Part shown: positions 35,501-47,500 of the stretch, in pieces | Numbering within the stretch: the stretch's first letter is position 1 | Layout of the letters: each line of letters begins with the position of its first letter | Source: Cladorhizidae sp. MBARI D1340-BT2 | Lineage: Eukaryota > Porifera > Demospongiae > Poecilosclerida > Cladorhizidae | Direction: 5' to 3' | Length of the DNA: 64,000 bases | Assembly (NCBI GenBank): GCA_028752905.1 | Contig: JAQNBH010000014.1 | Coordinates: 4,104,595 to 4,168,594 of the forward strand | The notes under the pieces: model-generated | The model's database searches: none | What the model was told of the DNA's origin: nothing | What the model saw: the letters and a program-made list of their open reading frames with translations, nothing else | Translations under genes and position numbers: made by a program

Positions 35501-38500
35501 AGGAATGCACTGGACCAGTGAAACTTCAACTAGACTAGGTAGGAATGCACTGGACCAGTGAAACTTCAACTAGACTAGGTAGGAATGCACAGGACCAGTG
35601 AAACTTCAACTAGACTAGGTAGGAATGCACAGGACCAGTGAAACTTCAACTAGACTAGGTAGGAATGCACAGGACCAGTGAAACTTCAACTAGACTAGGT
35701 AGGAATGCACTGGACCAGTGAAACTTCAACTAGACTAGGTAGGAATGCACTGGACCAGTGAAACTTCAACTAGACTAGGTAGGAATGCACAGGACCAGTG
35801 AAACTTCAACTAGACTAGGTAGGAATGCACTGGACCAGTGAAACTTCAACTAGACTAGGTAGGAATGCACTGGACCAGTGAAACTTCAACTAGACTAGGT
35901 AGGAATGCACTGGACCAGTGAAACTTCAACTAGACTAGGTAGGAATGCACAGGACCAGTGAAACTTCAACTAGACTAGGTAGGAATGCACAGGACCAGTG
36001 AAACTTCAACTAGACTAGGTAGGAATGCACAGGACCAGTGAAACTTCAACTAGACTAGGTAGGAATGCACAGGACCAGTGAAACTTCAACTAGACTAGGT
36101 AGGAATGCACAGGACCAGTGAAACTTCAACTAGACTAGGTAGGAATGCACTGGACCAGTGAAACTTCAACTAGACTAGGTAGGAATGCACTGGACCAGTG
36201 AAACTTCAACTAGACTAGGTAGGAATGCACTGGACCAGTGAAACTTCAACTAGACTAGGTAGGAATGCACAGGACCAGTGAAACTTCAACTAGACTAGGT
36301 AGGAATGCACTGGACCAGTGAAACTTCAACTAGACTAGGTAGGAATGCACAGGACCAGTGAAACTTCAACTAGACTAGGTAGGAATGCACAGGACCAGTG
36401 AAACTTCAACTAGACTAGGTAGGAATGCACTGGACCAGTGAAACTTCAACTAGACTAGGTAGGAATGCACAGGACCAGTGAAACTTCAACTAGACTAGGT
36501 AGGAATGCACAGGACCAGTGAAACTTCAACTAGACTAGGTAGGAATGCACTGGACCAGTGAAACTTCAACTAGACTAGGTAGGAATGCACAGGACCAGTG
36601 AAACTTCAACTAGACTAGGTAGGAATGCACTGGACCAGTGAAACTTCAACTAGACTAGGTAGGAATGCACAGGACCAGTGAAACTTCAACTAGACTAGGT
36701 AGGAATGCACTGGACCAGTGAAACTTCAACTAGACTAGGTAGGAATGCACTGGACCAGTGAAACTTCAACTAGACTAGGTAGGAATGCACAGGACCAGTG
36801 AAACTTCAACTAGACTAGGTAGGAATGCACAGGACCAGTGAAACTTCAACTAGACTAGGTAGGAATGCACTGGACCAGTGAAACTTCAACTAGACTAGGT
36901 AGGAATGCACTGGACCAGTGAAACTTCAACTAGACTAGGTAGGAATGCACTGGACCAGTGAAACTTCAACTAGACTAGGTAGGAATGCACTGGACCAGTG
37001 AAACTTCAACTAGACTAGGTAGGAATGCACTGGACCAGTGAAACTTCAACTAGACTAGGTAGGAATGCACTGGACCAGTGAAACTTCAACTAGACTAGGT
37101 AGGAATGCACTGGACCAGTGAAACTTCAACTAGACTAGGTAGGAATGCACTGGACCAGTGAAACTTCAACTAGACTAGGTAGGAATGCACAGGACCAGTG
37201 AAACTTCAACTAGACTAGGTAGGAATGCACAGGACCAGTGAAACTTCAACTAGACTAGGTAGGAATGCACTGGACCAGTGAAACTTCAACTAGACTAGGT
37301 AGGAATGCACTGGACCAGTGAAACTTCAACTAGACTAGGTAGGAATGCACTGGACCAGTGAAACTTCAACTAGACTAGGTAGGAATGCACAGGACCAGTG
37401 AAACTTCAACTAGACTAGGTAGGAATGCACTGGACCAGTGAAACTTCAACTAGACTAGGTAGGAATGCACTGGACCAGTGAAACTTCAACTAGACTAGGT
37501 AGGAATGCACAGGACCAGTGAAACTTCAACTAGACTAGGTAGGAATGCACAGGACCAGTGAAACTTCAACTAGACTAGGTAGGAATGCACAGGACCAGTG
37601 AAACTTCAACTAGACTAGGTAGGAATGCACTGGACCAGTGAAACTTCAACTAGACTAGGTAGGAATGCACAGGACCAGTGAAACTTCAACTAGACTAGGT
37701 AGGAATGCACAGGACCAGTGAAACTTCAACTAGACTAGGTAGGAATGCACAGGACCAGTGAAACTTCAACTAGACTAGGTAGGAATGCACAGGACCAGTG
37801 AAACTTCAACTAGACTAGGTAGGAATGCACAGGACCAGTGAAACTTCAACTAGACTAGGTAGGAATGCACTGGACCAGTGAAACTTCAACTAGACTAGGT
37901 AGGAATGCACAGGACCAGTGAAACTTCAACTAGACTAGGTAGGAATGCACTGGACCAGTGAAACTTCAACTAGACTAGGTAGGAATGCACTGGACCAGTG
38001 AAACTTCAACTAGACTAGGTAGGAATGCACTGGACCAGTAAAACTTCAACTAGACAAGATGACAAGATCAACGTGCTTGCAAGTGGATACAAGATCAAAG
38101 CCCATCCATGTTGGTTGTGAGGTCATTGTGTTCTGAGATGTCATTCAAAGGACACCTGATGCCTACAAATTGTCAGTTAGAGATGCTCTTGGTAACATCA
38201 CTACCACTGGCATGGAAAATCCCATGGTGGTGGTCTCAACACAGACCTGCATACATGTGTTGTGAGTGGAGTATGGCTAGGTATTGAATGGTCTACTGGA
38301 GTTGTGACTAGGTCATGCATCAGTAATGCGCGGCTAATCTTGAATGATGAATGTCTTTCTTGTCATTATCCTAGCATGACATTGTTATGATTGTTGAGGA
38401 GACGCTTGTGTAATCTCACATGCATGTAGAGTATGTATCTGACAGGCTGAGAACTTGCCAGCATTATGGCCTGTGTGCTAGTGAAAGAGAAGGCTCTCCC

Positions 38501-41500
38501 ACTGGGTAGCAAATACGAATTGTGGAAGGGGAGAGGCTCTTTATAAGAAGAACATCGTAGCTGGGGAGAGGAATTGTTTCGGAGATCATGCTCTGTGGGT
38601 GGGTGTGTGTGTGGTGGGAGAGGTGTGGTGTGGTGGGGGAGGGAGGGTATGCTCTGTGTGTGTGGGGGGGGGGAGGGGTGTGTGGTGTGTGCGTGGTGGG
38701 GGAGGGAGGGTATGCGCTGTGTGTGTGGTGGGGGAGGGAGGGTATGCTCTGTGTGTGTAGGGGGGGGGGGGGGGGGGGGGGAGGGGTGTGTGGTGTGTGT
38801 GTGGTGGGGGAGGGAGGGTATGCTCTGTGTGTGTGGTGTGTGTGTGGTGGGGGAGGGAGGGTATGCTCTGTGTGTGTGGTGTGTGTGGGGTGGGGAGGTT
38901 GTCCACAACTATGTTTAGTTTTTCTATTCCTTCTGGCTAGAAACTGCCACACCCTAAATATTGTCGATGAGGATGTGCATTGAATCGTTTTGTAAGTTGC
39001 TAGCTTTAAAATGTATGAAGACAGTTTGTTGTATGGTCGTGTAGCTACTTTGCTAAGTCTTCTTGGACTGTATATAACTTGTGCCGTGCTTTAGCAATGG
39101 ATCTAAGTCACTTCTCTGTGGAGGCCGCTGCTTCCCTGTCTCTAGAGTCATGGAGAAGCAAGGAAACTACAGCAGAGACAGAGCATGAACGCTGTAGCAT
39201 CCAAGGGTCTCTAGCTAGTAGCCTCCATAAAGCAAGCCATTTGTAGTCTTTCTTAGTTGTGAGTCTGAAGCTGTGAGAGGTCCACTCTACAAAGCAGTGT
39301 TACAGTCCAGCTGCTTTTTCAGAGTGGCACACAAAGAGGTCTGACAAAGCTTGCAGAAGAGCTGACTCAGCTTACACACATGCACACACACAAACAGTCA
39401 TGTTTGTGCTGGAAATGCTATTACTTGGAGTCAACCCATACCATGTGTACAGCCACTTCTGTGTTGATGCATCCCCATCCCCACGTGCTAATAACACAAT
39501 GAAGGGCTAGTTTGCACCCCTTCCCCATGTGATAATAACACAATGAAGGTATCATTTACACCCCCTCCCCATGTGCTAATAACACAATGAATGGCCAGTT
39601 CACACTCCTTTCCCATGTGCTAATAACACAATGAATGTCTAGTTCGCAAGCATTGACTACTAGCTGCTGGTGCGAGAATGATATGTCTAGCATGTCGTGT
39701 GTCCATAACCTTGTGGTGTATGCTGCTCTACCCAACAGTCTTGCACGTGATGTGTTCCCAGCCTTGAGGTGCTTGCTTCTCTACCCATCAGTCTAGCATG
39801 TGATGTGTCCTCAGCCATGAGGTGTATGCTTCTCTACCCAACAGTCTAGCATGTGATGTGTCCTCAGCCTTGAGGTGCTTGCTTCTCTACCCAACAGTCT
39901 AGCATGTGATGTGTTCCCAGCCTTGAGGTGCTTGCTTCTCTACCCAACAGTCTAGCATGTGATGTGTCCCCAGCCTTGAGGTGCTTGCTTCTCTACCCAA
40001 CAGTCTAGCACGTGATGTGTTCCCAGCCTTGAGGTGCTTGCTTCTCTACCCAACAGTCTAGCATGTGATGTGTTCCCAGCCTTGAGGTGCTTGCTTCTCT
40101 ACCCAACAGTCTTGTACGTGATGTGTTCCCAGCCTTGAGGTGCTTGCTTCTCTACCCAACAGTCTAGCATGTGATGTGTCCTCAGCCTTGAGGTGCTTGC
40201 TTCTCTACCCAACAGTCTAGCATGTGATGTGTTCCCAGCCTTGAGGTGCTTGCTTCTCTACCCAACAGTCTAGCATGTGATGTGTTCCCAGCCTTGAGGT
40301 GCTTGCTTCTCTACCCAACAGTCTTGTACGTGATGTGTTCCCAGCCTTGAGGTGCTTGCTTCTCTACCCAACAGTCTAGCATGTGATGTGTCCTCAGCCT
40401 TGAGGTGCTTGCTTCTCTACCCAACAGTCTAGCATGTGATGTGTCCTCAACCTTGAGGTGCTTGCTTCTCTACCCAACAGTCTAGCATGTGATGTGTCCT
40501 CAACCTTGAGGTGCTTGCTTCTCTACCCAACAGTCTAGCATGTGATGTGTCCTCAACCTTGAGGTGCTTGCTTCTCTACCCAACAGTCTAGCATGTGATG
40601 TGTCCTCAACCTTGAGGTGCTTGCTTCTCTACCCAACATGTCTAGCATGTGATGTGTTCCCAGCCTTGAGGTGCTTGCTTCTCTACCCAACAGTCTAGCA
40701 TGTGATGTGTCCCCAGCCTTGAGGTGCTTGCTTCTCCACCCAACAGTCTAGCACGTGATGTGTTCCCAGCCTTGAGGTGCTTGCTTCTCTACCCAACAGT
40801 CTAGCATGTGATGTGTTCCCAGCCTTGAGGTGCTTGCTTCTCTACCCAACAGTCTTGTACGTGATGTGTTCCCAGCCTTGAGGTGCTTGCTTCTCTACCC
40901 AACAGTCTAGCATGTGATGTGTCCTCAGCCTTGAGGTGCTTGCTTCTCTACCCAACAGTCTAGCATGTGATGTGTCCTCAACCTTGAGGTGCTTGCTTCT
41001 CTACCCAACAGTCTAGCATGTGATGTGTCCTCAACCTTGAGGTGCTTGCTTCTCTACCCAACAGTCTTGCACGTGATGTCATGTGTCTTGAGGAGTGTGC
41101 TTTTCTATCTTCATGGAGTTTAACAGTTTTAATAAATGGAAATATGTATTACAAGTTCTTAATTGTACTCACAGTTGACATAATAACATTATTATCACCT
41201 TAGGTGATAAAATTTGAAGTTGATTATTATGATTATAATATTTACAAGTTACCAAACAACTACATGTACTCCCTTCTTTAAAGAGTGCACTTTAAAAGCC
41301 TGTGTTCCAGACCACTAGGTACTTTTAGTGTCCTCATTATGGGCAGCCATTAAACTGTCCTGCAACACGTAACACCTAAAGTGTGCACTTTAAGAGCCTG
41401 TGTTCCAGACCACTGGGCACTTCTAGTGTCCTCATTATGGACAGCCATTAAACTATCCAGCAACACTTGTAAACTAGAGATTAAAGTATCCACAAATGAT

Positions 41501-44500
41501 GTATGATGCATGCCACTTAGTCTTCTCCACTACACACACACACACACACACACACACAGATGCTAGACTTGTCGGTGCATTGAAATAATCCTATTATGGT
41601 ATGTGTGTGCATGGTAGTTCTGAAGAGCGGTGTTTGTAAAGGACTAGGCCACGGAGCCATGGAGCCAGGGGTGTAGCAGCTGTGTGTGTGTGCGTGCACC
41701 ATCTAGGTAGGATCCTAACCTTATAAGAACACAGTCCCATTTAGGCATGGAGCCAGGGTGCAGCTGTTGTGTGTGTGTGTGTGCATGCATGCATGTGCGC
41801 CGTCTACATGGTGGGATGCTATACATCTTGAGCATATATGTACATGTATATAGTAATAACTTTCTCCTTCTCTCAACTAAATACTCATGGAAGGGAAGCA
41901 TTGCAGAAAAAATAACTATGAATTATGGCTTATCCTAGTCTTCCTTCCTGAGCAAGTGCCTTCCTGGTGTTGACCGTATATGAGGCAGTCCCTAGTCAGC
42001 CAGGCCCCCCACTCCTGTTGCCATTACCCTGAGTGCACGAGGCAGTCCCTAAGCAAGCCTAGTCAGCCAGGCCCACCACTCCTGTTGCCATTGCCCTGAG
42101 TGCACGACGCAGTCCCTAAGCAAGCCTAGTCAGCCACCCCTGACACAAGAAGTGTTGTCAGTGGCAGAGTTGTACCAGCAAGAAGAAGGGCATGCCATCT
42201 TATGTAACACAATGGTTGTATTCCACAGGTAGCTAGCAGCTGCCTCAGGCAATGCTTGAAGCAAGCCATATTGAGGTTATGATAGGGGGTATCATTAACT
42301 CCTGAATATTATAAGCATGCTATCGTGTTGCTCGCTAAAGCTTGTAGCTTGTGCAAGAAACATTTCCAAGCTCAGGGATGTGACACCAACTCCAGTCGGT
42401 ACATGTACTTAGATATCCAGGTTGCACTTGACAGAGCTTTGAAATGCTTTCAGAGGAGTCCATTTGTCAGGACAAAGGCGAGAGATAGCCAGACATTCTG
42501 AGAGAACAACACGAGTTATCTTGATGGAAGTATTGCCAATGAACATGTAATGCTCTAATAAAGATGAAAATGTAGAGCTCTAATAAAGGTGAACATGTAG
42601 AGCTCTAATAAAGGTGAAGATGTAGAGCTCTAATAAAGATGAACATGTAGAGCTCTAATAAAGATGAACATGTAGAGCTCTAATAAAGGTGAACATGTGA
42701 TGCTAGACATTGTTCAATAGGTCCTTGAATAATCCGCTGTGCATTCTCATTCTGTCCTGGCTACAACCACCAGAGAGTGTGCCGTCTTATGGCCTGAGAA
42801 AACAGCTCGACATAGCCACGACATGGCCAGGCTCATTAGTAACTCGAGAAGAATTCATGTTTGCTTCATGTACTGCGAGATGGAAGTCGAAGGGAAGATC
42901 TAGATACCTTGACTTCCACTGCAAAGCAAAATCATTGAAATTATTATTAGTAGTATTTGTGTAAACAACGTTTTGTGATGAGAGGATCGCGGGCGACAGC
43001 GTCACTTTATGGCTGACTGCGTTGGCATGGGTATTGTTTCTTGTATGTGGCTACACTGTGGACAAGATGGATGCACATTTGAGCTGCCTGTGTGTCATGT
43101 TTGTTTTGGTGCAGCCCTCGCTGATTGTCGTGTGTGCTAACAACATAATGCACAAGTGGAGTCTGGTGGACAGCGAAGGCGTCGCTAATCTCGTCCTCAA
43201 GAGAACCTACAAGTTCCAGGGAGGGCTGTAAGTGTAGTACAATTCTCATCCAATAATCACTTCATCGGCTTGAAGTGTGTAGCTTTGATGTGTTGTAAAG
43301 ATACTGTCCTACTTGGTCTCACAGAGTTCCATATTAACCCCCCTTGATTTTTTCAAGTGCTTACTTATTAAGTGTCTATTGTACTCCCTTCCTATGAGTT
43401 AGTCCTTGCTACTGACTAGACCGACTTGTAGATGCGATGTCCACACATGTCGATCTCCAGGCTCTGCCCTGCCACAGTCCAACTGTCTGCCATTCCTTCT
43501 AGCTAGCCTGTTACATACACGCGGTGATCCTTCTCTTATATGGAGTTGGAACCACATGATGATACATGGCTGTTTGCTTTGCCAAGTAGTGTTGTGAGCA
43601 CCTGCGCATGAGGAGTCTGTGATAATGTTTGCCTTGCCAAGTAGTGTTGTGAGCACCTGTGCATGTGGAGTGTGTGATAATGTTTGCCTTGCCAAGTAGT
43701 GTTGTGAGCACCTGCACATGGGGAGTCTGTGATAATGCTTGCCTTGCCAAGTAGTGTTGTGAGCACCTGCACATGTGGAGTGTGTGGTAATGTTTGCCTT
43801 GCCAAGTAGTGTTGTGAGCACCTGCACATGGGGAGTCTGTGATAATGCTTGCCTTGCCAAGTAGTGTTGTGAGCACCTGCACATGTGGAGTGTGTGGTAA
43901 TGTTTGCCTTGCCAAGTAGTGTTGTGAGCACCTGTGCATGTGGAGTGTGTGATAATGTTTGCCTTGCCAAGTAGTGTTGTGAGCACCTGCACATGTGGAG
44001 TGTGTGGTAATGTTTGCCTTGCCAAGTAGTGTTGAGAGCACCTGTGCATGGGGAGTCTGTGATAATGTTTGCTTTGCCAAGTAGTGTTGTGAGCACCTGC
44101 ACATGTGGAGTGTGTGGTAATGTTTGCCTTGCCAAGTAGTGTTGGGAGCACCTGTGCATGTGGAGTGTGTGATAATGTTTGCCTTGCCAAGTAGTGTTGT
44201 GAGCACCTGTGCATGTGGAGTGTGTGATAATGTTTGCCTTGCCAAGTAGTGTTGTAAGCACCTGTGCATGGGGAGTCTGTGATAATGTTTGCCTTGCCAA
44301 GTAGTGTTGGGAGCACCTGTGCATGTGGAGTGTGTGATAATGTGCCTTGCCAAGTAGTGTTGTGAGCACCTGTGCATGTGGAGTGTGTGATAATGTTTGC
44401 CTTGCCAAGTAGTGTTGGGAGCACCTGTGCATGTGGAGTGTGTGTAATGTTTGCCTTGCCAAGTAGTGTTGGGAGCACCTGCTTCAGCTTTTACGGAATC

Positions 44501-44563
44501 TTCAGTCACATATAAATGAATACTGGTGGATATGTTTCTGAAAGTGGAATGTTAATTAGAGTA

Positions 44564-44594
<31 letters not shown>

Positions 44595-47500
44595 GCTAGG
44601 GCTAAGACGATTACCACTTGTTGTTTACCTGCGCACTGTGACTGTCTGTTTGTGGGAACTCTGGGGGGCATCACGTACCCCATGGATACCGAGTTTGATG
44701 GCATGTCTCCTGAAGTGCTCTCCTGGTCCAGAGCTAGAGCCTAGTAAGTGAGTGGCTGGTCCACCTCTCTTTGCATTGTGCTAATGTTGCTATTGTACGC
44801 TGCAGTACTGCAATGTGTTAGTGATACTGTATGCACATACAGTGTGTTGTATTGGAATAGTGTATTAGTGGTGCTGTATGCACATACAGTGTGTTGTATT
44901 GGAATAGTGTGTTAGTGATACTGTATGCACATACAGTGTGTTGTATTGGAATAGTGTGTTAGTGGTACTGTATGCACATACAGTATGTTGTATTGGAATA
45001 GTGTGTTAGTGGTACTGTATGCACATACAGTGTGTTGTATTGGAATAGTGTGTTAGTGGTACTGTATGCACATACAGTGTGTTGTATTGGAATAGTGTGT
45101 TAGTGGTACTGTATGCACATACAGTATGTTGTATTGGAATAGTGTGTTAGTGGTACTGTATGCACATACAGTGTGTTGTATTGGAATAGTGTGTTAGTGG
45201 TACTGTATGCACATACAATGTGTTGTATTGGAATAGTGTGTTAGTGATACTGTATGCACATACAATGTGTTGTATTGGAATAGTGTGTTAGTGATACTGT
45301 ATGCACATACAGTATGTTGTATTGGAATAGTGTGTTAGTGGTACTGTATGCACATACAATGTGTTGTATTGGAATAGTGTGTTAGTGATACTGTATGCAC
45401 ATACAGTGTGTTGTATTGGAATAGTGTGTTAGTGATACTGTATGCACATACAATGTGTTGTATTGGAATAGTGTGTTAGTGGTACTGTATGCAACATACA
45501 GTGTGTTGTATTGGATAGTTATAAATACAGTGGGTTGTATTGGAAAGTGATAACTGTAGCCATAGACAGTTTTTGTTTACAATGTGGTGACCTTGGTTAT
45601 TAATTACAGTTTATTACACATGCACACACAGATACACACATAGCATGCACAAATACACATACACATGCATACATGTACATACACATGCATGCATGCATAC
45701 ACTCATCACACACATGTTCATGTGGTAGTTAGTGCAGAAACCGAGTGTGGGTTGCTGCATGTACTTGCAACACTTTCAGTGGGGGAGTGGCAAGACCCAG
45801 CGGTGGAGACGTACTGTTGACAGGAGTAGTGGCTCGCGATGTATGCATACAAATGATCAAAGTGTTATTCGTCCTCAAAGGAGCACTCACGTGTGTACCC
45901 ACTTCCCAGGCATATTCTCAGGATACCCCTAGCCCTAGGGCCCTGATTCCAGGACCCACGCTGTGTGGTCAGTCCCCCTCCCTAGCCAGGGTGGCCATCA
46001 ATCTCTAGGAAGAGTTGTAGCAGTGCTGGGCATGCAAGACTCACACGCTCGCAGAGTGTACAGGATAATGTTCTTTGATGCTTGGTGCTCATTCTAGCAA
46101 GCTAGAGGGGAAGCAGAAGTCACCGGCCAAGAAGAAGGTAGTTTTCAATACACAGGAGCCAAAGATATCCACAATACCCAACAGAGAGTGAGGAACAGAT
46201 TGAGATGAGAACCCAGACAAGTCAGAGCAAAGGCTGAGAGCAAGGCCATGCAAGGATTTCTCAAGACAACAGAAGATTCCAGAGAGCTTTAGAGAAAGCC
46301 ATGAGAGGATCTCTCAAGACAGCAACAGATTCCAGACAGTGAGAGAAGACATGCAAGTGAGTGTTCTACAAAGCAGCAAGGTATCAGCAGTGACAGTGAC
46401 ATCTAGATTATGGTGTACACAAATGAGAGAGAACAAGGAAGCCTGCAGGGACAACAATGTCTGGTCAGCCAGAGTGACTTGCTACTGGAGGGAGTGTGGA
46501 ACTGAGCAGGGACAACAATGTCTGGTCAGCCAGGGTGACTTGCTACTGGAGGGAGTGTGGAACTGAGCAGGGACAACAATGTCTGGTCAGCCAGGGTGAC
46601 TTGCTACTGGAGGGAGTGTGGAACTGAGCAGGGACAACAATGTCAGGTCAGCCAGGGTGACTTGCTACTGGAGGGAGTGTGGAACTGAGCAGGGACAGCG
46701 ATGTCTGGTCAGCCAGGGTGACTTGCTACTGGAGGGAGTGTGGAACTGAGCAGGGACAACAATGTCTGGTCAGCCAGGGTGACTTGCTACTGGAGGGAGT
46801 GTGGAACTGAGCAGGGACAACAATGTCAGGTCAGCCAGGGTGACTTGCTACTGGAGGGAGTGTGGAACTGAGCAGGGACAACAATGTCTGGTCAGCCGGG
46901 GTGACTTGCTACTGGAGGGAGTGTGGAACTGAGCAGGGACAGCAATGTCTGGCCAGCCAGGGTGACTTGATACTGGAGGGAGTGTGGAACTGAGCAGGGA
47001 CAACAATGTCAGGTCAGCCAGGGTGACTTGCTACTGGAGGGAGTGTGGAACTGAGCAGGGACAACAATGTCTGGTCAGCCAGGGTGACTTGCTACTGGAG
47101 GGAGTGTGGAACTGAGCAGGGACAACAATGTCTGGTCAGCCAGGGTGACTTGCTACTGGAGGGAGTGTGGAACTGAGCAGGGACAGCAATGTCTGGTCAG
47201 CCAGGGTGACTTGCTACTGGAGGGAGTGTGGAACTGAGCAGGGACAACAATGTCTGGTCAGCCAGGGTGACTTGCTACTGGAGGGAGTGTGGAACTAAGC
47301 AGGGACAACAATGTCTGGTCAGCCAGGGTGACTTGCTACTGGAGGGAGTGTGGAACTGAGCAGGGACAACAATGTCTGGTCAGCCAGGGTGAATTACTAC
47401 TGGAGGGAGTGTGGAACTGAGCAGGGACAACAATGTCTGGTCAGCCAGGGTGACTTGCTACTGGAGGGAGTGTGGAACTGAGCAGGGACAGCAATGTCTG

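Larger units (their letters stand above)
25332..43114 (+). other. LLGL intron 3 (about 17.8 kb plus an assembly gap)
   Basis: Donor GTGAGA, acceptor TTTTGGTGCAG. It holds the two largest arrays, transposon fragments and a 100-N gap. Stretches without repeats or recognised features: 25540-26127, 38056-38585, 38905-39465, 41090-41275 and 42136-42540. Confidence 0.8.
43228..44599 (+). other. LLGL intron 4 (1.37 kb)
   Basis: The first 340 bp show nothing recognised. The rest is the 55-bp array and a TTG microsatellite that forms the acceptor tract. Confidence 0.85.

Noticed and set aside
43399..44509. Three overlapping minus-strand frames of 308-359 codons
   Set aside because: A 55-bp repeat is not a multiple of 3, so each frame cycles through the same three peptides. 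This is a sign of a stop-free unit and not of coding.
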